DNA from: Terriglobales bacterium
GTDB lineage: Bacteria; Acidobacteriota; Terriglobia; Terriglobales; Acidobacteriaceae
NCBI GenBank assembly: GCA_015655195.1
Contig: JAATFM010000316.1
Span: 1 to 38,438, forward strand
Direction of reading: 5' to 3'
DNA length: 38,438 nucleotides
Under the pieces are notes generated by a model. The model saw nothing but the letters and a program-made list of their open reading frames with translations. It was not told where the DNA came from and did no database searches. This document shows, in pieces, positions 29,164-35,955 of the stretch (its first letter is position 1; every line of letters begins with the position of its first letter). The position numbers and the translations under genes are program-made.

Positions 29164-29179
29164 TTATACTTAAGTATAA
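29164..29179 (-). promoter_or_regulatory. mazEF promoter/operator palindrome
   Basis: TTATACTTAAGTATAA is a perfect 16-bp palindrome ending 14 nt before the mazE ATG. It contains -10-like TATACT/TATAAC on the minus strand. It is AT-rich in a GC-rich genome. MazE dimers typically bind such sites, so autoregulation is likely. Confidence 0.65.
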
Positions 29180-29208
29180 TGCAGTTCAAGGGCATTCGCG
29201 CATTTCCC

Positions 29209-30510
29209 TCAGCCCTGCGCACCGTATGCCACGCGGCCTTCGCTGATCGTCCAGCGGACTTTGCCCTGCATCACCCAGCCGTCGAAGGGCGTGTTGCGGG
29301 ACTTCGATTTGCCTTCGGCGGCGCGGTAGGTCCACTCGGCCTTGGGGTCGAAGACGACAACGTCGGCGAAGCTGCCCACGGCAAGCGTTCCACGGCCCTT
29401 GAGGCCCAGGACGGCTGCCGGCTGGGCGCTGAGCAGGCTCAGGACGCGCCCCAGCGGCATCCGCGCCTCGCCGTGCAGCCACTTGATGCAGAGGCCGAGC
29501 GCGGTTTCAAGACCCGTGATCCCGTTCGGCGCCTTCTCGAACTCGACCTCTTTTTCGTGGCTGGCGTGTGGGGCGTGGTCGGTGGCAATGGCGTCCACAA
29601 CGCCATCCATGATGGCTTCGAGCATCGCGTCGCGGTCTTCGGCGGAGCGCAGCGGCGGATTCATCTTGCAATGCGTATCGTAGTGGCCAACGTGCTCGTC
29701 GGTAAGCAGAAAATGATGCGGCGCTACCTCGCAGGTAACGCGCAGGCCGTTGCGGCGCGCCTGGCGGACGGCTGCAAGCGCCTTCGCAGTAGAGGTGTGC
29801 GCGACATGCAGGTGTACCTTGTCCGAGCGCAGATCGGTAACGAGGCGAATGTCGCGCTCCACAAGAGCGGACTCGGCTTCGACCGGCATTCCGCGCAGGC
29901 CGAGGCGAAAGGCGACCGGCCCGGCATTCATGCTGGCTCCCACTGTGAGGCGCGTGTCTTCGGCGTGCTGGATAACGCTGAGGCCCAGGCGCGAGGCGGC
30001 GGCGAGCGTGTCTCGCATGACGGAGTCTTTCAGGATCGGGTGGCCGTCGTCGGTAACGGCAACGGCTCCGGCAGCCTTGAGCGCGGCAAAGTCGTTCAGC
30101 ACTTCGCCCTTGGAGCCGCGCGTGGCCGCGCCAATCGGAAACACCCGCACAGCCGCCCCGCGCTCCGGCGCCTGCATCCAGCGCGTGATCTCTGGCGAGT
30201 CGTTCACCGGTATCGTGTTCGGCATGGCGGCCACAGCGGTAAACCCGCCCGCGGCTGCGGCTGCTGTCCCCGTCGCAATCGTCTCCTTGTAGCCTTGACC
30301 GGGCTCGCGCAGGTGGACGTGAATGTCGATGAGGCCGGGCGCGACAACGAGGCCCTTGGCATCGAGAATCTGCGCTCCTGCGGCCAGCTTGAGCTTACCC
30401 GGTGCTGCAACCTCGGCAACGCGGCCGTCCTTGAGGAGAATGTCCCTGGGCGCGTCGTTGCCGGTACCGGGATCGATGAGATGGCCGTTCTTGATGGCGA
30501 TGGCGGTCAT
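29209..30510 (-). CDS. pyrC: dihydroorotase
   Basis: A 433-residue class I dihydroorotase that closes carbamoyl-aspartate to dihydroorotate, the third step of pyrimidine synthesis. Metal ligands are visible in LIDIHVHLREPG (first His pair), VTDDGHPI (the aspartate bridging position), VIQHAED, LHVAHTST and ATDHAPH. AMPNTIPVNDSP is the usual substrate loop. The amidohydrolase beta-sandwich ends frame the barrel (IKNGHLIDPGTGND; ADVVVFDPKAEWTY). Length fits the bacterial PyrC group related to B. subtilis. The ATG overlaps the pyrB stop by 4 bp. It is the last gene of the pyrR-pyrB-pyrC unit. In many bacteria this type binds PyrB in a complex. Confidence 0.97.
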   Translation of the reverse strand: MTAIAIKNGHLIDPGTGNDAPRDILLKDGRVAEVAAPGKLKLAAGAQILDAKGLVVAPGLIDIHVHLREPGQGYKETIATGTAAAAAGGFTAVAAMPNTIPVNDSPEITRWMQAPERGAAVRVFPIGAATRGSKGEVLNDFAALKAAGAVAVTDDGHPILKDSVMRDTLAAASRLGLSVIQHAEDTRLTVGASMNAGPVAFRLGLRGMPVEAESALVERDIRLVTDLRSDKVHLHVAHTSTAKALAAVRQARRNGLRVTCEVAPHHFLLTDEHVGHYDTHCKMNPPLRSAEDRDAMLEAIMDGVVDAIATDHAPHASHEKEVEFEKAPNGITGLETALGLCIKWLHGEARMPLGRVLSLLSAQPAAVLGLKGRGTLAVGSFADVVVFDPKAEWTYRAAEGKSKSRNTPFDGWVMQGKVRWTISEGRVAYGAQG

Positions 30511-31580
30511 GCGCGCGCCCCTTTCTTCTGCTGAGGCGTGGTCTTTTTCGCCGGCCCGGCAGTCTTTCCAGCCGGAGTACCTGCTCCCAGCGCCCGCTCG
30601 ATGACAGCCATGCGAATCGCCAGCCCGTGTGTCACCTGTTCGAGGATCGCGGACTGCGGCCCGTCCGCCACGCCGCCGGTGATTTCAAGGCCGCGGATAA
30701 TGGGGCCGGGGTGCAGCACGACGGCCTCCGGCGCGAGCCGCGCCAGCCGCTCGCCGGTGAGCTGATAGTGCGCCTTGTACTCTTCGAGATCGAGTTGCAG
30801 GCCGGCGAGCCGCTCGGCCTGAATGCGGAGCATCATGGCGATCTGGGAGCGCTCCAGCGCCGCCTCAAAGTTGCGCTCGATGGAAACTCCCGGCCACCCG
30901 GACAGATCAATCTCCGGCAGCAGTTCCTTTGACCCGCAGAGCACAACTTGTGCGCCGAGACGCGGCAGGAGCAGCATGTTAGAGCGGGCCACGCGGCTGT
31001 GCAGAATATCGCCGGTAATGGTAACGGTGACGCCGGCCAGAGTTTCCGGGCCAACTTCTTTCACTCCGGGGCGAAGATGCGCCAGAATCGTGCGCAGATC
31101 AAGCAGCGCCTGCGTAGGATGCTCGTGCATTCCGTCGCCTGCGTTCAGGATCGGCAGGCGCGTGGACTCTTCAAGGAGCCAGGCCCCACCGGAGGAGCTG
31201 TGGCGGAGAATGATCGCCTCCGCGCCAAGCGCCCGCAGATTCAGCCCGGTGTCTTTGAGCGATTCCCCCTTCTCGATGCTCGACGAAAGGTTCGAGACAA
31301 GAGCCGTATCCGCGCCGAGCGCCTTGGCGGCAAGCTCGAAGCTGGTTCGCGTCCGCGTCGATGCCTCATAAAAAAGCAGCGCCACGCGGCGTTTGGCAAG
31401 GATGTGATCGCGGGTAAGCGGGTCCTGCGCTTCAAGCGCCGTGGCGCGTTCGAGAACGTGGTTCAACTCGTCGAGCGAAAGGTCATTGACCGAGAGCAGC
31501 GAGCCGGGGTTGTAAGGAAACGGCGATGCGGAGACAGGCGGAGTGTGCGGTTTGCGACGAATAGCGGCGGTCGGACTCAT
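30507..31580 (-). CDS. pyrB: aspartate carbamoyltransferase catalytic subunit
   Basis: A 357-residue catalytic chain that joins carbamoyl phosphate and aspartate. The carbamoyl-phosphate site is FYEASTRTRTSFELAAKALGAD. SSSIEKGESLKDT contains the Ser/Lys loop, and HPTQALLDLRTI, HSRVARSNMLLLPRLGA and VLHPGPIIRGLEI complete the signature. The final ~35 residues (GAGTPAGKTAGPAKKTTPQQKKGARA) are a basic, low-complexity extension not needed for catalysis. The N-terminal 25 residues are also variable. The ATG lies 15 bp after pyrR and has GAGG only 3 nt upstream, an unusually short spacing. No regulatory pyrI gene is present, so control is probably through PyrR or promoter level. Confidence 0.97.
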   Translation of the reverse strand: MSPTAAIRRKPHTPPVSASPFPYNPGSLLSVNDLSLDELNHVLERATALEAQDPLTRDHILAKRRVALLFYEASTRTRTSFELAAKALGADTALVSNLSSSIEKGESLKDTGLNLRALGAEAIILRHSSSGGAWLLEESTRLPILNAGDGMHEHPTQALLDLRTILAHLRPGVKEVGPETLAGVTVTITGDILHSRVARSNMLLLPRLGAQVVLCGSKELLPEIDLSGWPGVSIERNFEAALERSQIAMMLRIQAERLAGLQLDLEEYKAHYQLTGERLARLAPEAVVLHPGPIIRGLEITGGVADGPQSAILEQVTHGLAIRMAVIERALGAGTPAGKTAGPAKKTTPQQKKGARA

Positions 31581-31595
31581 AAGCCTCGGTTTTGC

Positions 31596-32162
31596 TCAAT
31601 CAATGCGTTCCACGAGCAGAACCTGCTCGTCGTTATCGACCTCCTGAAACTTTACTTCGATAATTTCGCGGCTGCTTGTGGGGACAGTCTTGCCAACGTA
31701 AGTGGCCTCGATGGGAAGCTCGCGGTGGCCGCGGTCGATAAGAACGGCAAGCTGCACACGGCGCGGGCGGCCGTGGTCGAAGAGCGCGTCCAGCGCTGCG
31801 CGGATGGTGCGGCCGGTATAGAGCACGTCGTCGCAAAGAATAACGTCCTTGCCCGCAATGTCGATGCCGAGCGATCCGGGGGTGACTACGGGCTTGGCGC
31901 CGGCGGTCGTGAGATCGTCGCGGTAGAACTGAATGTCGAGGACACCCGTGCCGACTGGGGATTTTTCAATCGTCGAGATGAGCTTGCCGAGCCGCTCGGC
32001 CAGCGGAACGCCGCGGCGCTTGATGCCGACGAGCACCATGCCTTCGCTGCCCTGGCTCTTTTCGACAATCTCGTGCGCCAGACGCACCAGCGTGCGCTCG
32101 ATTTCCGAGGCGGACATCAGCCTGCCCTTCACGCGCAGGGAGGATTTTTGGCTTTCACTCAT
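31596..32162 (-). CDS. pyrR: PyrR, pyr operon regulator / uracil phosphoribosyltransferase
   Basis: A 188-residue PyrR. In Firmicutes this protein binds pyr leader RNA when UMP is abundant and attenuates transcription, and it also has UPRT activity. The PRPP-binding signature is [19 protein letters not shown] (106-124). The RNA-facing basic strand ([16 protein letters not shown]) and the C-terminal [15 protein letters not shown] are typical. It is first in the pyrRBC operon. GAGAGAA precedes the ATG. The leader upstream (32163-32292) is short and shows a dispersed-type hairpin but no recognisable PyrR binding loop, so whether PyrR acts by attenuation here is open. Confidence 0.95.
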   Translation of the reverse strand: MSESQKSSLRVKGRLMSASEIERTLVRLAHEIVEKSQGSEGMVLVGIKRRGVPLAERLGKLISTIEKSPVGTGVLDIQFYRDDLTTAGAKPVVTPGSLGIDIAGKDVILCDDVLYTGRTIRAALDALFDHGRPRRVQLAVLIDRGHRELPIEATYVGKTVPTSSREIIEVKFQEVDNDEQVLLVERID

Positions 32163-32221
32163 GGATTCTCTCGCGGCTCTTGCCCTCGACGGATGATACG
32201 AGGCGAGACCGCGGGAAGTAA

Positions 32222-32293
32222 AGGGACATAGGAACTAGGGACGTAGGGACCAGGCGCAGCGCAGGTTTCCTAGTCCCTATGTCCCTGCTTTTT
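32222..32293. repeat. long inverted repeat AGGGACATAGG...
   Basis: AGGGACATAGGAACTAGG (32222-32239) pairs, with one mismatch, with the sequence at 32269-32286. A short GCGCAGCGC palindrome sits in the loop and five T follow on the plus side. It sits between the zinc-ribbon gene's stop and pyrR. On the minus strand it may end the zinc-ribbon transcript, though the T-run is on the wrong side. The purine tracts resemble those near 770 and 24955. Confidence 0.65.
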
Positions 32294-33009
32294 CACCCTT
32301 GCTGCCGCTTCGGGCCGGCCAGCAGCTTTGCGCCCAGCGCGCCACCGGCGATGGCGAAGACAACCAGGATCGCTTCCACGGCTACCGTGCCGCCAAGCAT
32401 GGAGCCGGCCTTGCCTTCCGGCGAGAGCAGCAGCGCGATCATGCCCTTGGCCGTCTCGCCGAACTTCGGGTCCTGGCTGGCTGCGCCGATGGTCTGCCAC
32501 TGCTCGGTGAGGCGGGCAATCTGCGTCTGCCACAGATCATCGAAATCCTTGCCCCCGTGAAAAACAAAGCGCTCGATAAAGAGCGATACTCCGCTCGATG
32601 CGAAGGCGACCCATCCGGCGGCAAGCCCGGTCACAAGCCCGATCCGTGCGCCTGCCCCGGTGCTGATCCAGCCTGCGCTCTGCCCGGCACTTGACGCGGT
32701 ACGCTGGCTTCTGGAGTAAAGGGCAACGGCCCAGGCGGCCGCCGCTGCCATCCACAAGAAGCCAAGCAGCCCCAGCACCGGCACTCCGCCGCAGAGCAGG
32801 CCTGCCGGAAGCGCCAGCAACAGCGCGAAACGCAACGCAGGCCGCCACTCCACAGCGCCGGTCTCGCTCAAGGCATCGCGCCACACACCGGCCTGCACGG
32901 GCGCAAGGGCCTCGTCACCGGAATAGACCAGCTGTGGCAGCCCGCATGACGGGCAATAAAGGCCATCGTTGGGAATAGCCTGGTGGCAGCGGCTGCAGGT
33001 AATTTCCAT
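32293..33009 (-). CDS. zinc-ribbon membrane protein
   Basis: A 238-residue membrane protein. The N-terminus EITCSRCHQAIPNDGLYCPSCG is a four-cysteine zinc ribbon (C5, C8, C19, C22). Four hydrophobic segments follow, near 58-77 (RFALLLALPAGLLCGGVPVL), 80-95 (LLGFLWMAAAAAWAVA), 120-140 (RIGLVTGLAAGWVAFASSGVS) and 210-230 (VAVEAILVVFAIAGGALGAKL). A soluble helical loop lies between the last two (FHGGKDFDDLWQTQIARLTEQWQ). The ATG at 33009 is preceded only by GAGAG. Function is unknown. Similar ribbon-plus-TM proteins are common and mostly uncharacterised. It lies upstream of the pyrimidine operon on the same strand but is separated by a hairpin. Confidence 0.82.
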   Translation of the reverse strand: MEITCSRCHQAIPNDGLYCPSCGLPQLVYSGDEALAPVQAGVWRDALSETGAVEWRPALRFALLLALPAGLLCGGVPVLGLLGFLWMAAAAAWAVALYSRSQRTASSAGQSAGWISTGAGARIGLVTGLAAGWVAFASSGVSLFIERFVFHGGKDFDDLWQTQIARLTEQWQTIGAASQDPKFGETAKGMIALLLSPEGKAGSMLGGTVAVEAILVVFAIAGGALGAKLLAGPKRQQG

Positions 33010-33119
33010 CGCTCTCAATTAAGAGCCTATCGTACTTTCGCGGGGAAATGATGGCGAGAGAGAAAGGTTGGGCCTGCCGCCGGAAGCTGCCTCATGCGCG
33101 CTGAGGCTTCTGCCTGCTT

Positions 33120-33344
33120 CTAGGCGGCATGGTTTTCCGGCATAGCGCCGTTCCCTCTCTTTCCTTTGTTCTTTCCTTTGCGGCGAAAGGCGAACGCGGT
33201 GAGAACAAACAGAAACTGGCGCGCCTGGCAAATGCGGCAACGCACCGGATATTGCAACTCAAGCAGACGCCCGAGATCAACGCGGCGAAAGCGCGAGAGA
33301 CGAAAACTCGAGGACCCACAGCTATGGCATATAGATTGCGGCAT
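33120..33344 (-). CDS. small double-CxxC zinc-ribbon-like protein
   Basis: A 74-residue basic protein. CHSCG (near residue 6) and CRICQ (near residue 35) provide a CxxC pair each, enough for one zinc-ribbon site. Between them, SSFRLSRFRRVDLGRLLELQYPVR is basic and amphipathic. A hydrophobic stretch (FLFVLTAFAF) follows, then RRKGKNKGKRGNG, so it may touch membrane or nucleic acid. GGAGAG lies 7 nt before the ATG. The pattern resembles small uncharacterised acidobacterial proteins, recalled rather than searched. Overlapping frames on the plus strand have no ribosome site and no cysteine pattern. Confidence 0.6.
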   Translation of the reverse strand: MPQSICHSCGSSSFRLSRFRRVDLGRLLELQYPVRCRICQARQFLFVLTAFAFRRKGKNKGKRGNGAMPENHAA

Positions 33345-33456
33345 GAAGAGCTCTCCAGTAACTCCGTATCCGACTATTCAAACCATCCATTGGCATAACA
33401 CAGGGATATATCCCCGCCAACGGCCTTCTTAAGCCCCTGGAGACCGGCAGAGTGGT

Positions 33457-33494
33457 GGTATGACCTCGCGCTGAGGCGCACTCGTGCGCATACC
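33457..33494. other. perfect three-way-junction sequence
   Basis: GGTATG (33457-33462) pairs with CATACC (33489-33494). Inside it are CCTC-GCGCT-GAGG (33464-33476) and CGCA-CTCG-TGCG (33477-33488). Only one base (A33463) is unpaired at the junction. Every base of the 38-nt unit is accounted for, which suggests a structured RNA or a DNA cruciform-like site rather than chance. Confidence 0.45.
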
Positions 33495-33628
33495 GGAACA
33501 ATGCGGTCGCGCTTAAAACCTGATCACCAAGGCAAAAAAAGTGTATGTCCAAAACTCCCGGACATCACAGCAGGAGGGGAGTGCTACTAGAGTGCCATAC
33601 GTTAGCACAAAAAGGAAGTAAAACACCG

Positions 33629-33642
33629 TGTGGAAATCCACA
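33629..33642. promoter_or_regulatory. 14-bp perfect palindrome
   Basis: TGTGGA-AA-TCCACA is a perfect palindrome in the gene-free spacer. It is followed after 7 nt by five T on the plus strand. It could be a regulator site or part of a weak terminator. Confidence 0.35.
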
Positions 33643-33742
33643 GGATGTTTTTCGCGTGGCAAGAAACCTTCATCTCGCAAAAACGCCTGATATAAACGCC
33701 TGATTTAGAAATGTCTGATTCGGCTGAGAGCGAGGGCCGCCT

Positions 33743-34471
33743 TCAGGCTCGCGAAGCGAGTTTTTCTTCCACAATCTTTTCGGCAGCGCGCAGGACTTCT
33801 TCGAGCGTCATGCCGGTCGAGTCCAGCAGCATGGCATCTGCGGCGGCGCGCAGAGGCGAGTCGGCGCGACTGCGGTCCCGCTGATCCCGCTCGCGCAGCT
33901 CGCGGATGACCTCTTCCGGCTGGCGCATGGGCTCCGTGGACGATCTCGCGCCCATCTGCTCAAAGCGGCGCATTCCGCGGACTTCAGGCGCGGCGTCGAG
34001 GAAGATCTTCACATCTGCGTTGGGAAAAACAACGGTACCGATGTCGCGGCCCTCCATCACAACGCCGCCCTTTGCACCCAGTTCTTGCTGCAGGCACACC
34101 ATCCAGGCACGGACAGCGGGAAAAACGCTGACACGCGAGGCCGCGTCTGTTACCTCGGAATTCCGCAGTTGACGGGTCACATCTTCGCCGTCGAGAAAGA
34201 CGCGGTTTTCGCCCTCGCCCGGCGCGAGATGGATTGTGGTCTTCGCTGAGAGCGATTCGAGGCCTGCACTCTCGTCCAAAGACAGCCCCGCGCGTAGCGC
34301 CTTGAGGGCAAAGGCGCGGTACATGGCCCCGGTTTCGAGATTCAGCAGGCCGAAGTGCCGGGCCAGGTGGCGGGCAATGGTGCTTTTGCCCGCGCCGGCC
34401 GGCCCGTCAATAGCTACGATGATCTTGCGACTGGGAATAACGGAAGCTTGCGAGGGCGATTCCACGGTCAT
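33743..34471 (-). CDS. cmk: cytidylate kinase
   Basis: A 242-residue CMP/dCMP kinase (residues 1-14 are a variable leader). The P-loop is IAIDGPAGAGKST-like (VAIDGPAGAGKS, 19-30). The nucleotide-binding and CMP-specific segments are visible in LLNLETGAMYRAFALKAL, VVMEGRDIGTVVFPNADVKIFLDA and RDQRDRSRADSPLR, which is the DRxR-x-x-SPL motif of the family. The product feeds the nucleotide pools needed for DNA and phospholipid synthesis. The ATG overlaps the upstream gene's stop by 4 bp. It is last in the mutL / AlkZ-like / cmk gene run. Confidence 0.96.
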   Translation of the reverse strand: MTVESPSQASVIPSRKIIVAIDGPAGAGKSTIARHLARHFGLLNLETGAMYRAFALKALRAGLSLDESAGLESLSAKTTIHLAPGEGENRVFLDGEDVTRQLRNSEVTDAASRVSVFPAVRAWMVCLQQELGAKGGVVMEGRDIGTVVFPNADVKIFLDAAPEVRGMRRFEQMGARSSTEPMRQPEEVIRELRERDQRDRSRADSPLRAAADAMLLDSTGMTLEEVLRAAEKIVEEKLASRA

Positions 34472-35874
34472 CCGCGCTTCTTGGTCCCCTGTCCGGTTCC
34501 CTGCTTGGAGCGGAAGCTACCCGAGCCTGCCATCGCCGGCTTGCGGCTGCCGTGAGTCTGGGCCTGAGTCCGGCTCAACCCGCTCTTGCGCGAGGCCGAG
34601 GTCGGCTTGCCAGCCACTGCTGGACGGCTGGCGCCGCTGCGCGCCGGACGACTCACATGCCCGTTGGCGCTGGCATGTGCCTTGGCGGGCTTTGCGCTGC
34701 GCGAGGCGCCGGAGCTTTTGGCGCCGCGGCTGCCGGTTGCCCGGTCGCGATTGTGAAAATGTGCCCGCGCCGCCCCGTTACCAACTCCATTTCCGGTGCC
34801 GTTCTTGCCGCCTGCGGCGGATGTCTTGTGGCCGTTGCTGTTCGTGTGCGCGCTCTCGTCTTTGTGCGCCGGAGCCGCAACCGGTTCGTCGCTCTCGACA
34901 AGCTCTTCTTCGCGGCCCAGGTAGCCACCGCCATAGCTATAACTTGTCTCGTAACGCGAGTTGAATCCGGAGCCGTAGCCCGAGGAATAACCGTTCAGCG
35001 TGGCGCTGGCGTAGATGGTGGGAGAGGGGCTGAATTCCGGCAACGTGCCGGCCACGTAAAAGTGCGGCGCGTGGCCCATGGAGAGCGTATGCACCTGGCG
35101 CGTGGCAACGAGGCCGCGCAGGACCTCGCGAATCTTGCTGCGCGCCGTTAGCGCTGCGAGGAAGAATTCGACCTCTTCCATGCTGGCCGCAATGACGGCC
35201 TGAAGAAAGATGGAAGCCAGCACCGAAATTGCCGTAACCTGCGAGGTGGAAGCGCCTTCTGCAATCGCCTTCTGGAAGCGCACGCGGAGGAGCTGCCATT
35301 TGGCGGCTTTGCCCGGAGCGGCAATGACGGGAATGATGCGAAGCTGCTGCCAGAGCTCGGTAATGGCGCGTAGAACAGCCGTATCGCTGCTTGCGCCCTG
35401 GCCCAGTGCCTGCCTCAACTCGGGGATTGTCGCCTCGCCCTGCTCCAGCCGCTTGTAAGCCTGGATGGCGAGCGGCGAGACCTGGCGCGAGCCGGTCAAC
35501 TGCGGGGTGCGGCGCCAGTCGCGGTCGCCACGCAACGCGTAGACGTAGGGCAGAACCCAGGCGGCAACAATATAGTCGGGCTGCTCGCCGGGCTGACCGG
35601 TGAGATTCAGGCGTACGGCAACATTTTCAAGCTCCAGCCGAACCAGCAATTCCTCTGCCGTGGCAATCTGCTTGGGCGTCGGAGTCGCGTTCCGCTCACC
35701 AGCCACCGCTTCCACAAAGGACGGCGCCAAAGACGGCGAAGACTGCTTCCTCGGCAGAAAGAGACACAGGCCTGTCTCCTCCATCCAAGTCCGGGCCTCG
35801 TCCAGTGTGAGAGCCCCAATTCCATTCTGGCGCATCCTTTCGGCGCGCGCTGCTTCCAATTGCTCCGATGTCAA
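34468..35874 (-). CDS. AlkZ-like winged-helix protein with long basic low-complexity tail
   Basis: A 468-residue protein with two parts. Residues 1-285 are globular. LTLDEARTWMEETGLCLFLPRK resembles the N-terminus of the AlkZ/YcaQ-like family. QAYKRLEQGEATIPELRQALG, followed by a helical segment and ITELWQQLRIIPVI, resembles its winged-helix repeats. No QxD-type catalytic motif of AlkZ glycosylases was recognised, so activity is doubtful. Residues 286-468 are disordered: Ser/Tyr/Gly-rich, then His/Asn/Lys/Arg-rich with many SRxxKP-type units, ending GTKKRG. Such a tail should bind nucleic acid. The start codon is TTG 35874 with GAGG 7-8 nt upstream. It lies between mutL and cmk, overlapping cmk by 4 bp, so a DNA-repair role is plausible but inferred. 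Confidence 0.72.
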   Translation of the reverse strand: MTSEQLEAARAERMRQNGIGALTLDEARTWMEETGLCLFLPRKQSSPSLAPSFVEAVAGERNATPTPKQIATAEELLVRLELENVAVRLNLTGQPGEQPDYIVAAWVLPYVYALRGDRDWRRTPQLTGSRQVSPLAIQAYKRLEQGEATIPELRQALGQGASSDTAVLRAITELWQQLRIIPVIAAPGKAAKWQLLRVRFQKAIAEGASTSQVTAISVLASIFLQAVIAASMEEVEFFLAALTARSKIREVLRGLVATRQVHTLSMGHAPHFYVAGTLPEFSPSPTIYASATLNGYSSGYGSGFNSRYETSYSYGGGYLGREEELVESDEPVAAPAHKDESAHTNSNGHKTSAAGGKNGTGNGVGNGAARAHFHNRDRATGSRGAKSSGASRSAKPAKAHASANGHVSRPARSGASRPAVAGKPTSASRKSGLSRTQAQTHGSRKPAMAGSGSFRSKQGTGQGTKKRG

Positions 35875-35914
35875 AGAAGAACCTCATTTCCAGGCTGGCG
35901 TATTGCCGGGCTCT

Positions 35915-35934
35915 CCCGCCCCCTGGGGGTGGGG
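35915..35934. repeat. C-rich/G-rich hairpin between mutL and the next gene
   Basis: CCCGCCCCC (35915-35923) can pair with GGGGGTGGGG (35925-35934, with a G-T wobble). It lies 20 nt after the mutL stop on the minus strand. It has no T-run, so it may be a repeat or a weak pause site. Confidence 0.4.
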
Positions 35935-35955
35935 TGGCCGCCTTCCTGTTCCATA

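Larger units (their letters stand above)
33345..33742. other. gene-free, structure-rich spacer
   Basis: This 398-bp stretch between the cmk 3' end and the small zinc-ribbon gene has no credible gene. It is unusually rich in small palindromes. These are GGGATATATCCC (33403-33414), a perfect three-way junction (33457-33494), ATGTCC/GGACAT (33545-33550 with 33560-33565), GTGCTA/TAGCAC flanking about 33581-33607, TGTGGAAATCCACA (33629-33642), and three loose direct repeats of AAACGCCTGAT/AAATGTCTGAT between 33681 and 33720. GC content is visibly lower than in the neighbours. It may contain an RNA gene or the remains of an inserted element. Confidence 0.5.

Noticed and set aside
33322-33552. 76-codon minus-strand frame across the three-way junction
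   Set aside because: No ribosome site. It overlaps palindromes and the 5' region of the better-supported zinc-ribbon-like gene.
33629-33642. DnaA-box-like TCCACA palindrome as a replication origin
   Set aside because: Only one site, no perfect TTATCCACA box and no cluster. The neighbouring genes are not origin-associated.
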